A stretch of 64,000 nt of DNA, from contig OY755187.1 in the NCBI GenBank assembly GCA_963576735.1, positions 310,001 to 374,000 of the forward strand, read 5' to 3'. The notes beneath the pieces are model-generated. The model was given only the letters and a program-made list of their open reading frames with translations. It was not told the origin of the DNA and did not search any database. Positions 50,736 to 60,975 of this stretch are shown here, piece after piece. Position 1 is the stretch's first letter. Every line of letters starts with the position of its first letter. The position numbers and the translations under genes were made by a program. Origin of the DNA: Bedellia somnulentella (Eukaryota; Arthropoda; Insecta; Lepidoptera; Bedelliidae).

Positions 50736-51492
50736 TAATTTTATGTTTACACCTGTAACTATTTAATATTATTAATTGAAATTAGAAGTTACTTTAACGG
50801 TTTGGTTCTTTTTCCCATTCCTAATAAATTAAACAATAAAATATTAAAATGAGTGCAATCTATGAATTGAATGAATTCTTTTATATTTGCTAATGCTAAC
50901 CGTACGCACGGTCACTCTCACGCCTACATTGACGCGCATCGTATACAGATAGGTCACTGGCACACTAACGGCGCCGCACGCGCGTATATTGTAAGATCTG
51001 AAACACAAGGCGCGCGCGACATAGGTCCATCCCCTAAAGCAGCTCGCCGAGCACTGAACGGGCGGCGGGCGGCGCTCGGGCACGAGTAGGACTGCGAATA
51101 TCGATGTTTTTAAAATATTTGTTTTATTTAATTTATTAAAAAAGAAAACTAATCGCCAATTATTATTAGAAATACAAATGCGCAAATTATGATGCAAGTT
51201 ATATGTAAGTAGGTAAAATAAATAAAATATAAAACCATTTTAAAGACTGTAATTAGAGGTACGTTGGCGATTTTTTTCTATCGAGCGAAAATGTATTAAA
51301 CATGTTTCGAATCGCCAATTTCACAGCAGAAAAGCCTCAAGATTTTGATGTATTTTTTTCAAAACCATATTGTTATAAACATACGCATTATAATGTTTCA
51401 AAAACTCTGTTCGCTGGACTAACGGCACCTTAAGAACCGTCGCGGCCGTCATTCATATTTTTAAACGTTCACATTACAATTATATCTATCAC

Positions 51493-51535
51493 TAGCTTTT
51501 TGCCCCGCGACTTCGTCCGCGTGGACTTCAGTTTT
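51493..51535 (-). mobile_element. Helitron-like 3' tip
   Basis: Plus strand CACTAGCTTTTTGCCCCGCG, then CTTCGTCCGCGTGGACTTC: the inverted 3' terminus of the 1736 family; the rest is lost. Confidence 0.5.
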
Positions 51536-51624
51536 TGCACCCAGTTTACATAATACCAAACACCGAAACACTATCTCAACTTCTGTTTTTTATATTTATA
51601 AACCCGCGGGCGTTGTAAATGACA

Positions 51625-51800
51625 TAAAGGACATTGAGGCTTTTTAAGTGATTGTTGGGCGATGCAGTTTGTGAACCATCACTAACAACCTTTATTAAAC
51701 TATCTTTTATCAATCTATTTCCCAAATTGGATGAAGAATTAGTATCTCTGAAGCTATGGCTACCCTTTTATGGAATTTATGGTTGTTAGCATATACTCAT
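51625..51800 (+). mobile_element. Family A element, decayed
   Basis: TGAGGCTTTTTAAGTGATTG .. GAAGCTATGGCTACCCTTTT. Confidence 0.6.
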
Positions 51801-52275
51801 GAATGATTGATAGATGGATTTCATAAATTCAATCGCACCAAGTTTTATTATAAAATGTAAAAAAAACTCTATATTAACTTTCATTTGCTATATCAACCCG
51901 TTAGGGGTTGAGTTCCAAAACTTCCTTTTTAATTGTTCATAATAAACATGAAACAAATATACCAAGTTCCTATGTTCAGAAATGAGAATATCTTTAGTAA
52001 GTGTACAGATACGGATAGTAGTTAAGTTAGTACTTCGGCGGCGGCCCGGTGCTGCCCCTACACTGACCGTTGGTGATAGTGGGAGAGCTTGCAGCAATTG
52101 CTCGGATTAGGCTTGTGTCCACTAAAAAATAATAGGTCATGTTGTAATATATATAACTTCATTATTATGTATAGAAGTAAATACAATTATTTATTTATTA
52201 CAAAAATGACAGATTATTAATATTTTTCATTATTTGAAACCGAAAAATATAAATTTAATCACGTGACAGTGAACG

Positions 52276-52307
52276 CCAATCAGAGAGCGTGACGTCAGTC
52301 AGTGCGT
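52276..52307 (+). promoter_or_regulatory. Promoter-like cluster: CCAAT box, CRE, arthropod initiator
   Basis: CCAAT at 52276, TGACGTCA (CRE) at 52290-52297 and TCAGT initiators at 52295 and 52299, about 135 bp before the ATG at 52435. Confidence 0.45.
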
Positions 52308-52434
52308 GCGCCATTGTTGTTGTTGTTGTTGACGTTTTAGTAGTAAATACACAAACCCAGTAGCAATCATTCGCCGATTTTTGCAAAAAAAACTTCTGAA
52401 TTATCGATATTTCAAAAGGTTGAGATAAATAGCT

Positions 52435-52562
52435 ATGGAGTCAGGATTTAGTAAAGCAAATTCGACTAATCTACCAAAAGTTGACGCTGTTATGCTTGGA
52501 ACATTTTTCGCAACTAACAGTAATTTTTGTTCTTCAGAATTTCGCAACGTTAAGACTTCAAT
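52435..52562 (+). CDS. First coding exon, unknown short leader (MESGFSKAN..)
   Basis: ATG 52435 opens MESGFSKANSTNLPKVDAVM and 22 more codons to AAGACTTCAAT, then GTAAGT at 52563. The 5' leader contains a (TTG)n run. From memory this N-terminus resembles multicopy arthropod proteins that carry SWIM/YqaJ-type nuclease regions, but I cannot check it. No downstream exon is visible before the opposing THAP exon. Confidence 0.4.
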
Positions 52563-52751
52563 GTAAGTGAACAGAAATGTAAAACATTACTTAGTAAGCA
52601 TTCATTCAGTTAACTAAATAAAATGAGTTATATTTCTTGAATGAAAATAACCTCAAATAATTAATTAGCTACATTTACAAAGTGTTTTTTTCATTGTAAT
52701 ATAGGTACAGGGACTGGAAAGTCATCTTTGTTTAAATACTTTGTGACTTAC

Positions 52752-53033
52752 ATCAAAATGATCTTCGCAAAAGTACATTCTTGAATCTACAGACAAAATA
52801 CGGGCATCATCCCTCCGTGCAAATTTTAACCACTTTCTCCGTATTTGTTCATTCATGGGAACTCTTACAAACAATTTGTTTGGTGTCATTACACTTGTGC
52901 TTTTACACTCAGGCACTACACAATACTTATAAAACATGGAATTCATTTTTAAATTATTAAATGTAAAAAAAGTATTTACGTTCACGGCTTGTTTTGGTTG
53001 GGACGCACTGAATGACGTCATTAAAGACGCCAT
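52752..53033 (-). CDS. THAP-type zinc-finger first exon
   Basis: The THAP DNA-binding module (C2CH). Counting from the ATG at 53033, zinc ligands are C38 and C43 (YKYCVVPEC) and C89 and H92 (MYFCEDHF); W68 in RRKWLKFARRD and the Pro in TPNK are the expected conserved residues. The exon ends at CATTTTGAT followed by GTAAGT (52751-52746), phase 0, so reading on to the stop at 52722 is through intron. The family's C-terminal AVPTIF-like segment would lie in the next exon, which is absent here. The promoter-like TCAGT lies inside the first codons, so translation more likely starts at Met30 or Met33 (52946 or 52937). THAP domains occur in transposases (P, Kolobok-type) and host factors. Confidence 0.65.
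53003..53020 (-). promoter_or_regulatory. Second copy of the CRE-initiator motif, opposite strand
   Basis: Minus strand TGACGTCATTCAGTGCGT differs at one base from the plus-strand motif at 52290-52307. It would start transcription of the THAP exon towards the other promoter. Confidence 0.45.
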
Positions 53034-53295
53034 GACAGTTTAGAGCGTTTTCATGAAATATTCGAACAGGTTTTTTAAAAACCGTAAATAATTATGTTAT
53101 TGATTGATTATTGTAGAAATATTAACTTATTTCTGATATATATGTAAGAAAGAAAAGAATGAACCACTCAAAATATTTTAGGACACAAGCCTAGTGGATC
53201 TCCATCTAAAATAATCGCTAAATTGAAGGGAAGGTGCTTGCTATTATTATATATAGTGCTATATTAAGCTAATAAAACATATTTTTTACAAAAAG

Positions 53296-53402
53296 CTTGA
53301 ATTACCTGAGATACGAACCCGGGACGATTGATTCATAATAGTTCTAATTAAATACTCATAGTAGTTAGTTATACCGCTACGCCACGGAGACGTTACCGGG
53401 GC
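53296..53402 (-). mobile_element. tRNA-derived SINE head, other family
   Basis: Inverted B box GAGATACGAACCCGGGAC and A box TACCGCTACGCCACGGAGAC, with an insertion-lengthened variable region. Confidence 0.45.
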
Positions 53403-53404
53403 GG

Positions 53405-53930
53405 TGTCAAATTTTTATTACGCTTTATTTCATATTAGTCTTACTATTGATAAACAAATTTGTCATTTAAATGTTCATTTATTTTGATGAAAATGGATGA
53501 AACCCCTTAATCTTTCCAAAATGAACATTAACAAAGTGTCTGATGTGAATTCCATCGATGATAAATATAATCGCTGCAATATTTTGAGCCTTATATGACT
53601 TAAGGTTTTTTGATGTTCCTATGAGAACTCTTGCGGATTTCTTAGTTTCAAGGAATCATCGTCGTTTCATTTAGCTTCTAAATTTACATGTTTTTATTCG
53701 TTTACAATATAAGTAGATGTAAATAATTGTTTATACGATAAAAAAATAGTACATCATCCCTCGGGAGTTCCTTATTTTCGGGGATCCATTATCGTACCAT
53801 TAAGCTTCTATATTTTGATTTTTATATTAGTTTACAATATATTTCGTTGTTTTAAACGATACACAGCGCCATCTCCAATGCATCCAGCAAGCAAACAATA
53901 TTTTTGATTTCCCGTGGGAACATATTTTTT
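53405..53930. other. Sequence without recognised features
   Basis: AT-rich, non-coding, with two similar phrases (TTATTCGTTTACAATATAAG near 53695 and ATTAGTTTACAATATATTTC near 53825) that suggest an old local duplication. Confidence 0.45.
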
Positions 53931-53934
53931 TCGG

Positions 53935-54078
53935 GGAAAAATTACCCTATTATTTAATCTAGACTTCTAACTATACGTCTGCAAAATTTCAAAGCAATCG
54001 GTTCAGTATTTACGGTGTGAAAGCGGAACAAACAAACAAACAAACTCACTTTCCCATTTATAATATTATATAGTATGG
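53935..54078 (-). mobile_element. Helitron-like 5' fragment
   Basis: Inverted copy of the 1736/9283 family: AACAAACAAACTCACTTTCC and TATAATATTATA at its right end. Confidence 0.6.
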
Positions 54079-54344
54079 ATAATAATTAAAGGTTGAATTT
54101 TTTTATTGGCATATCACAGTTTAGTTAATTGTTTTGAAAAACTATTGTTCAGAAATTAGAAAGCCTCTTTTGTAAGTTAAAACATTGCAGAAGAAAGGTC
54201 TTTAGCCGTCGCCCAACAATCAGTGAAAAGCCTTAAAACCAACAGTCGGTTTTTAAGACTTCCTCGGGAAAAAGTGATTAGAATATGGTCACGGCAATAG
54301 CAAAAACATCGCAAATCATTTTGAATTTTTAGCACATTTTATAA

Positions 54345-54595
54345 ACATACATACATATATACTCACGGCTATAAATCCCTAGAAGGGGTAGCCAAAGCTA
54401 AGGAATTAGAAATCCCTCAGCCACTTTTGGAAGTTGCGTGGGGAAAAGGTGGTAAAAATAAAGGTTGTTGGTGATGGGTCTCCAACCGCATCGCCCAAGA
54501 ATCCCTTAAAATGCCCCAATACCGTTAGTCGCCTCTTACATACACCCACCGGAAGACATGGGGTAGTGCTATTCTAAGCCGACACTACACAGCTA
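54345..54595 (-). mobile_element. Family A element, full length
   Basis: ACATACATATATACTCACGG .. AGCCGACACTACACAGCT. Confidence 0.87.
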
Positions 54596-54603
54596 AACGT
54601 ACT

Positions 54604-54828
54604 TACGGCAAAAAGTCTTAGAATGGTTAGCCAGAGTTTCGAAATAAGATATTCCTCAGCCACTTTTGGAAGTTGAATGGAGAAAAGATCAAGAAAGAAG
54701 AAGGAGAAAGAAAGAAATCAAGGTTTTTGCGATAGCACTTAAAAAGCCCCAATACCCTTATTTGCCTTTTAGGAACACCCACGGCACGAAATGGGGTAGT
54801 GCAATTCTTAGCCGACACTACACAGCAA
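54604..54828 (-). mobile_element. Family A element, diverged
   Basis: GGCAAAAAGTCTTAGAATGG .. TTAGCCGACACTACACAGCA, with an AGAAAGAAGAAGGAG run inside. Confidence 0.72.
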
Positions 54829-54829
54829 A

Positions 54830-55712
54830 CATTTTAATGAAGAAAAAGTATAATATGCGCCGTTCCGACATAATACCGAATTATTTTATACCTGTTTTGA
54901 AATGAGACTCCTGGTTTTGAATCGACTTCATGTGTCTTTAAGTGATAGGTCAGTGACAGACGCGAGATTCTTCTGTTAAGGTTGATATATAATAAGAAAA
55001 GAAGTGATATTTTGTAGAAGGATTAACAGAATTATTCGTATATACATAATTTGGTATAATCTCGACAAATCTTGAAAAATCTGACCGCCAAGCCGCGCCG
55101 TCCGGCACTTTGTTTACCTCCTTTATTAACATTTTTAATTCCCCAATAATTGGGTAAAACCAATATCGCATTTTCACGCTATTATCTCCTACTGGGGTGG
55201 GCGAATTACTGAAGCTTCAAATACTTAATAAATGCGTTTTTTCATGTTACTTGGCAATTATTTAGTTTAATTTTAGTAACATGAACAATCTACTAGAAAT
55301 AAATATAAATACTATAACCAGAATTAAGTATTAATTTTTAATAATAATAACCGTCTAAAAGCTATCTCATCCAAATAAAATAGAACTTTATAACACAAAG
55401 TCATACAGGCAAAAAAAGAACCTCCAATTCACGTAACGTGAAATATGCAATCATTTCTGAACTGCGTAAGAAATATTAGTCAGTCTAACGAACCAAAATA
55501 TTTATTTATCAATAAACAGGGAGGGTGGATATAATACATGAAATACCAAAAAATCTGCTGAATTTTCCAAAAACGTTTGCTAACCAAAATCTCTTTCATA
55601 CCCAACACCACCACCGGCAATTAATAAGCAAATCTTGATACAAAAGTTAAGAGTTCAATTCAAACTCCGACCGACTCGGAAACCAAAACAAAACAAAAAT
55701 AAAGTAACTTAC
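54830..55712. other. Repeat-poor stretch downstream of the candidate leader exon
   Basis: About 880 bp with no family A-E copies, unusual for this window. No gene found. Confidence 0.5.
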
Positions 55713-55830
55713 ACTGTATAACCGGATAAAAAAACACTCTTGTATTTATCACAGCACTAAAACACAACTTACAATCACAGAATTAACACAAATAGTAATA
55801 CTTTCGAGTTGTTAGGTTTTATGTTACGCG
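55713..55830 (-). other. Possible non-coding first exon / promoter area for the ABCA gene
   Basis: A strong minus-strand donor (ACAGT then GTAAGT at 55712-55707) follows a repeat-poor AT-rich leader; a second donor-like GTAAGT lies about 60 bp upstream. CpG-containing sequence with an ATTGGCGG box (minus strand) lies at 55855-55885. Since coding exon 1 begins with an acceptor, an upstream leader exon is required, and this is the best candidate I see. The link, across 15.8 kb, is inference. Confidence 0.3.
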
Positions 55831-56047
55831 AGCAGGCCGTGGCATGTCAGACGTGCTCTCGAGACGACCGCCAATCACGTACTGCGGGCAAAACAAAAAC
55901 AACATAAACAAATGAAATTAAGGCGCGATCACACATAGCGGAATGGATTCCTTTTGTGCTTGTTTTATGTCTTTGGGAATTAAATCTCGTTTACACCTGT
56001 CCAATTGACTTGAGATTACGGCTTTAAACCTTAAAAAGAGGTATTCA

Positions 56048-56294
56048 ACATACATACATATACTCACGGCTATAACTCCCATGAAGGGGTAGCCAGAGCT
56101 AGGGAATTAGAAATTCCTCAGCCCCTTTTGGAAGTTGCGTTGGGAAAAGATGGTGAAATAAAGGTTTTTGGTGATGGGTCTCCAACCGCATCGCCCGAAA
56201 ATCCCTTAAAAGCCCTAATACCGTTAGTCGCCTCTTACGTACACCCATCGAAAGAAATGGGGTAGTGCTATTCTAAGCCGACACTACACAGCAT
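56048..56294 (-). mobile_element. Family A element, full length
   Basis: ACATACATACATATACTCAC .. AAGCCGACACTACACAGC. Confidence 0.87.
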
Positions 56295-56454
56295 GTATTC
56301 AACTGGTCAGAATTTCTAATTCCTTAGTCACTTTTGGAAGGTGGGTGGATAAGAGATTGTAAAATGAAGGATGATTGGTGTTGGGTCTCGCTCGATCCAA
56401 TGCTAGACCTAAAAGAGTACGTTTTGCTGGACAGTGTACCTACTCACGTGGTGG

Positions 56455-56520
56455 GGGGTAAGCCAAGAGACTATCGATCGCCACTTCGTACGATCCTGGC
56501 AAACCTCATACATACATCTA
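56455..56520 (-). mobile_element. Family B internal fragment
   Basis: AGACTATCGATCGCCACTTC then GTACGATCCTGGCAAACCTC. Confidence 0.45.
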
Positions 56521-56552
56521 AATTTATGTGAATGAAATTTGGCAGGATGCAA

Positions 56553-56805
56553 GATACATACATACATATACTCACGGCTATAAATCCCTAGAAGGGGTAG
56601 CCAGAACTAAGGAATTAGAAATTCCCCAGCCACTTTTGGAATGTTGAGTGGGGTAAAGATGGTGAAATAAAGGTTGTTGGTGATGGGTCTCCAACGTCAG
56701 TCATCGCCCAAAAATCCCTTAATAGCCCCAATACCGTTAGTCGCCTCTTACGTTCACCCACCGGAAGAAGTGGGTTATTGCTATTCTAAGCCGACACTAC
56801 ACAGC
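56553..56805 (-). mobile_element. Family A element, full length, inserted in a Helitron
   Basis: ACATACATACATATACTCAC .. AAGCCGACACTACACAGCAA. AGGATGCAAGATA stands left (56543) and right (56818), a clear target duplication inside the Helitron fragment. Confidence 0.88.
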
Positions 56806-56821
56806 AACATAAGGACAAGGA

Positions 56822-56975
56822 TGCAAGATAAGGACCCAAATTATCAAATAGAATAGGAATATCAAAATTATAAATAAAATATTCCCACCTGATTGTACTA
56901 AGAGTACCGAAAAAACGCCTAAAGTTTTTTCATAAGCAAATTTGACAGTACGAAGTCTGTCGGGGCAGCTGGTTA
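56822..56975 (+). mobile_element. Helitron-like fragment, 3' part
   Basis: GACCCAAATTATCAAATAG to AAGTCTGTCGGGGCAGCTGG, same family as 24729-24995, with the terminal CTAGT changed to CTGGT. Confidence 0.55.
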
Positions 56976-57017
56976 TATCATATGTCATATACTTGGATAA
57001 ATATACAAGACTTTTCA

Positions 57018-57270
57018 AGCTGTGTAGTGTAGGCTTAGAATAGCACTACTTCATTTCTTCCGGTGGGTGTACGTAAGAGGCGACTAACGGACTTGGGGCT
57101 TTTTAAGGGATTTTTGGGCGATGCGGCTGGAGACCCATCACCAACAACTTTTATTTTACCATCTTTTCCCCACTCAACTTTCCAAAAGTGGCTGAAGAAT
57201 TTCTAATTCCTCAGCCCTGGCTCCCCCTTCTAGGGATTTATAGCCGTGAGTATATGTATGTATGTATGTA
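57018..57270 (+). mobile_element. Family A element, full length
   Basis: AAGCTGTGTAGTGTAGGCTT .. GTGAGTATATGTATGTATGT, followed by an inverted tail scrap (57270-57308). Confidence 0.86.
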
Positions 57271-57506
57271 CATACATATACTTACGGGAATATTCTTAGA
57301 AGGGGTCAGTCAAGGGTCTGTTACGTCTAAGTTTAAGGTTAGGTTTAAGTAACTCTGCAGTTCCAAAGACACTGCGTCGCCTGGGACACAATCAAGGAAA
57401 CACAGGATTGCCCAAGACCCATGTCACGCTCTCGGCCTAGCTGACTAAACCCACAGGAACGACAAATCGATACGTGCGGAGTCACTTCGGCTGCAGGTTA
57501 AGGTTC

Positions 57507-57984
57507 GGAGTTTACCTTCTCCTAGACGAGTTGCAAACCAATGCTTACCAGACCCATCCCCCGAGTTTTGATTTCTTTTTTATTTTACATACATACATAT
57601 ACTCACGGCTATAATTCCCTAGAAGGGGTAGCCAGAGCCAAGGAATTATAAATTCCTCAGCCACTTTTGGAAGTTGAGTGGGGAAAAGGCGGTAAAATAA
57701 AGGTTCTTGGTGATGGGTCTCCAACCACATCGCCCAAAAATCAAATAAAAAGACCCAATACCCTTAGTCGCCTCTTATGACACCCGTGGGTAGAAAGGGG
57801 TAGCGACATTCTAAGCCGGCACTACACTTTTTTATTTTATTATATTATTTTCTTCGGAAAACTTACAGCCTAATACCTTAATAGTTAAACAACATGTATA
57901 ACTTTATGCCAATTAAAAGTTTCCACATATTACAGTAGTATTTCGGAGAATACCTTCTCCTAGACGAGTTGCAAACCAATGCTA
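57507..57984. repeat. Direct 40-bp repeat flanking a family A copy
   Basis: ACCTTCTCCTAGACGAGTTG then CAAACCAATGCT occurs at about 57514 and 57950. Between them lie the family A copy at 57585-57830 and AT-rich DNA. Confidence 0.8.
57585..57830 (-). mobile_element. Family A element, full length
   Basis: ACATACATACATATACTCAC .. TTCTAAGCCGGCACTACAC. Confidence 0.86.
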
Positions 57985-58034
57985 ACTAACCAAAACAAAA
58001 AAATAAAAATTCCTATGCCACATTTGAGTGTGAG

Positions 58035-58148
58035 TCTCTACATCACTTAAAAATCACTTAAAAAGTCCCAATAACCTTAGTAGCTTCTTATGAATCCCAC
58101 GAAAAGAAATGGGATTGTAGTATTCTAAGCCGACACTACACAGCTACT
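58035..58148 (-). mobile_element. Family A element, head half
   Basis: GTCTCTACATCACTTAAAAA .. AAGCCGACACTACACAGCT. Confidence 0.65.
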
Positions 58149-58345
58149 ACAGCATATAGTACAGATATATATATTCTTCTAATAAATAATTTAATATATG
58201 TATGTTTTAGCAAAGCCATATATTATTGCGAAATGAGATAAATAGAAGAAAAAATATAAAATCAATGTTAGGGAACTTAGATTTGTTGTCAGGATCGTAC
58301 AAATAACCAATCGATGGTTAATTTTCAGGCAATGTTTGTTTATTT

Positions 58346-58466
58346 AATCTATACTTATAATAAATCTGTAGAGAGGTCAATTCTGTACATGCAATATATT
58401 TTCAAAATAACCATCAGGTGGTGATTAGGGATCGATACTGATGCCAAAAATGCAATCAGTAAAATT

Positions 58467-58508
<42 letters not shown>

Positions 58509-59236
58509 GGTTTGTATGTTCCTTATGGAAACAAAAACTACTCGACGGATTTTAACGAAACTTGGTACAATTATTCTTCATACACCTGCGCAGGTTTTTG
58601 TATACTTTCCAGCAGAGTAGTAAAGGGGAATTTTGGGAAATTTTGGGAAAACGGGAGAAGTTACTCCATATTTTAAGCTTCCGTCGCGTGTGCAGCCTCA
58701 ATGGTTAAACTTACATAGAAATCATGTGTGACGGAAATATTCTTCATAAAATTATCTAAAAAAAAACCTTTGCAGTTTATGTCTATCTTTTACGGTTGAC
58801 TCACAATAACACGTGTAATTCCTGTTAGCTTAGCAGTTCGGAACATTCTGATTATAATTTATTTTACAGAAATTATACATAAAATAAGCCATCGCGCCCG
58901 TGATCAAAACCAAATCTTTACTAATTTACATATAACATACTAGATGGCGCCAGTAGTTGCATCCTACATCACGTAATGATTTATTTTTTAGATTGTTATA
59001 AATACTTCATAGCGTTTTATTCCAAAATTTGCTATTAAACGGAAATACTGAACCGTTCATCGCGCGTTCAAGCGCATTTAAAATCACCAAACTACACTGT
59101 TTAGGGAGTGCTATAAATTTAATAAATTGAAAACATTGCGCTGAATTTCACAATGCTTGAGCAGTGACTGAAGAAAGAAACCTCAGATATTTAAAAAACA
59201 ACGCTACCCGTGCGAAGCTGGGACGATCCACTAGTC
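58346..59236 (+). mobile_element. Helitron-like element, about 0.9 kb
   Basis: Starts TCTATACTTATAATAAATCT and ends GGGACGATCCACTAGT, a TC...CTAGT layout. Contains a (TGTC)n run at about 58470-58508. Non-coding. A copy in opposite orientation lies at 38027-39028. Confidence 0.7.
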
Positions 59237-59370
59237 AACAATATAGTTTTTCCTTATTGAAAAAGTTCATTCATCGATATCTGGGTTCACTATCGTACAA
59301 ACACAAAAAAAATAAGATGTATACTTACGATTAAGAATGACGATAGAGTTTAAATCATACAAACATACAT

Positions 59371-59622
59371 AGGCTGTGTAGTGTCGGCTTAGAATAGCAC
59401 TACCCCATTTCTTCCGGTGGGTGTACGTAAGAGGCGACTAACGGTATTGGGGCTTTATAAGGAATTTTTGGGTGATGCGGTTGGAGACCCATCACCAACA
59501 ATCTTTATTTTACCATCTTTTCCCCACTTAACTTTCCAAAAGTGGCTGAGGAATTTCTAATTCCTTGGCTCGGGCTACCCCTTCTAGGGATTTATAGCCG
59601 TGAGTATATGTATGTATGTATG
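59371..59622 (+). mobile_element. Family A element (tail-to-tail pair, left)
   Basis: GGCTGTGTAGTGTCGGCTTA .. GTGAGTATATGTATGTATGT. Confidence 0.87.
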
Positions 59623-59830
59623 TATACATATACTTAGGGGTATACATCCCTAAATAGTGTAGTCAGAGCTTTAGAATTAGATGTTTCTTAGGCACCTTTG
59701 GAAGATGGTGGGTCTCCAACTATAAGGCCAGTCAATCTCCTCAAAATCGCCGAATCCTAAGTAGCCTTGTACGACACACCTTCGGAAAGGAAGGGGTTAA
59801 TGCTTTTCTTAGCCGAAACTACAGAGCTTA
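59623..59830 (-). mobile_element. Family A element (tail-to-tail pair, right), diverged
   Basis: ATACATATACTTAGGGGTAT .. CTTAGCCGAAACTACAGAGC. Confidence 0.7.
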
Positions 59831-59894
59831 TGAATAATATAATACAATTTCATAAAATGTAAGGTCCCACACCGTCGTCTTTCGAATGGTAATC

Positions 59895-60264
59895 GAACAT
59901 AACATAACATAACATAACATAAACGTTCACGCCGAATATCCCCGAAGGGGTTGGCAGAGGTACTAATACTTCTGAACATCACGTGACTTTGTCACCTGGT
60001 ATTCAGAATACCTACGTTTTGCTTGGACAGTGTACTCACGTGATAGGGGGCAGGCCTATCGCCGTTTTGTACGAATACACTGTCACATGACTAAGTACGA
60101 CTCAGCCATGTGGGTTTCCTCACGATGTTTTCCCTCACCGTTAACAACCGTGATAAATTAACCACACATATGTCTTAAGAAAAGACAAATTGGTCCGACC
60201 CGGGATTTGAACACTAGTCGCTTGCACGTAAACCGGTGTTCTACCCATTGAGCTATCACGTCGG
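59895..60264 (-). mobile_element. Family C SINE, full length
   Basis: Four CATAA units, ACGCCGAATATCCCCGAAGG, tRNA-like head to 60262. Flanked by similar GGTAATCGAA on both sides (about 59888 and 60266), a likely target duplication. Confidence 0.9.
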
Positions 60265-60690
60265 ATGGTAATCGAAATCAAAACTAAAAGACTAATATCA
60301 TTTGTTTGTAAACATTTATTTTTTGTAAGAAACATAAAAAAGTAAGATTAATAAGCATTTCAAGAACATAGTCCGACTCATATTTAAAAAGATTTTTATT
60401 TTAAATCGAATATCAAAGACAGTTTGATAACAATACGAATGGGATAAGCACCCTTTTGTGTCAAAATACACGACAACCCTTGGATGTCTAAACGTTGTTG
60501 GAGAACTCTGAAGAGCTTATTCCATTTGACTGCATGCGGACGTCTGAAAGCCACAGTATCTGCATGCAGACTAGTGGAAGTGGTAAATGTTCAGAACTAT
60601 AGGCTTCTGAAAAGTAGAGCAAGTTTGGCTCCTAGCTCACTAAATTTTTAGTAGCTCTGTCTCAGGAAGGTGGAATAATGTTCTAAATCA
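60265..60690. other. Past the GMC gene's poly(A) signal, nothing recognised
   Basis: Unique-looking sequence between the family C SINE and the GMC 3' UTR. Confidence 0.5.
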
Positions 60691-60692
60691 AA

Positions 60693-60698
60693 TTTATT
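60693..60698 (-). terminator. Poly(A) signal of the GMC gene
   Basis: AATAAA on the minus strand about 205 nt past the stop codon; no mobile element interrupts this 3' UTR. The assignment is inferred from position. Confidence 0.5.
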
Positions 60699-60901
60699 AC
60701 ATCCGATATTTATATGTGTATGCTAAAGCTTGAATAAAATTAATTGTTAAAAACATTCTTTCTACTAAATTAAATAAAAACACAATCAATTATATAGTTA
60801 AACCTTCCTCAAGATTGACTCTTATCAATGAAACCCGTATAAAAATCCGTTTGTTGGTTTTTCGTGTTCAGACAGAAAGATTGTTGATATTAATAATCTA
60901 A

Positions 60902-60975
60902 TTATTCTACGTATCTATCGATAATGAATTCAGCTCCGCGCTCAGCAATCATTATGGTAGGCGCTGCGGTGTTAC
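60902..60975 (-). CDS. GMC oxidoreductase terminal exon with stop
   Basis: Encodes NTAAPTIMIAERGAEFIIDR then YVE and TAA at 60904-60902. The intron before it (about 1.7 kb) holds two retroposons and a LINE 3' end. Confidence 0.93.

Larger units (their letters stand above)
50120..51433. mobile_element. TIR element flanked by TTAA, about 1.3 kb
   Basis: TTAA-GGCGCCGTTGGTTCAGCG at the left and CGCTGGACTAACGGCACC-TTAA at the right: an imperfect 19-bp inverted repeat with TTAA on both sides, as for piggyBac-type insertions. Interior is CpG-rich in two places (50150-50240 and 50940-51090) and carries two later insertions. No transposase seen. Confidence 0.6.
52108..53193. mobile_element. TIR-bounded element (TAGGCTTGTGTCC) holding two inward-facing 5' exons
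   Basis: Left end 52108-52120 and right end 53181-53193 are a perfect 13-bp inverted repeat; read as TA target duplications, the element is GGCTTGTGTCC...GGACACAAGCC, about 1.08 kb. Inside are a plus-strand first exon (52435-52562) and a minus-strand THAP exon (52752-53033), each with a strong donor and each with the motif TGACGTCAnTCAGTGCGT at its 5' side. It looks like an internal-deletion derivative of a larger two-gene transposon. Confidence 0.6.

Noticed and set aside
50844..51197. 117-residue frame in the CpG-rich block
   Set aside because: No domain, no splice context; arises from GC-rich non-coding interior of the TTAA element.
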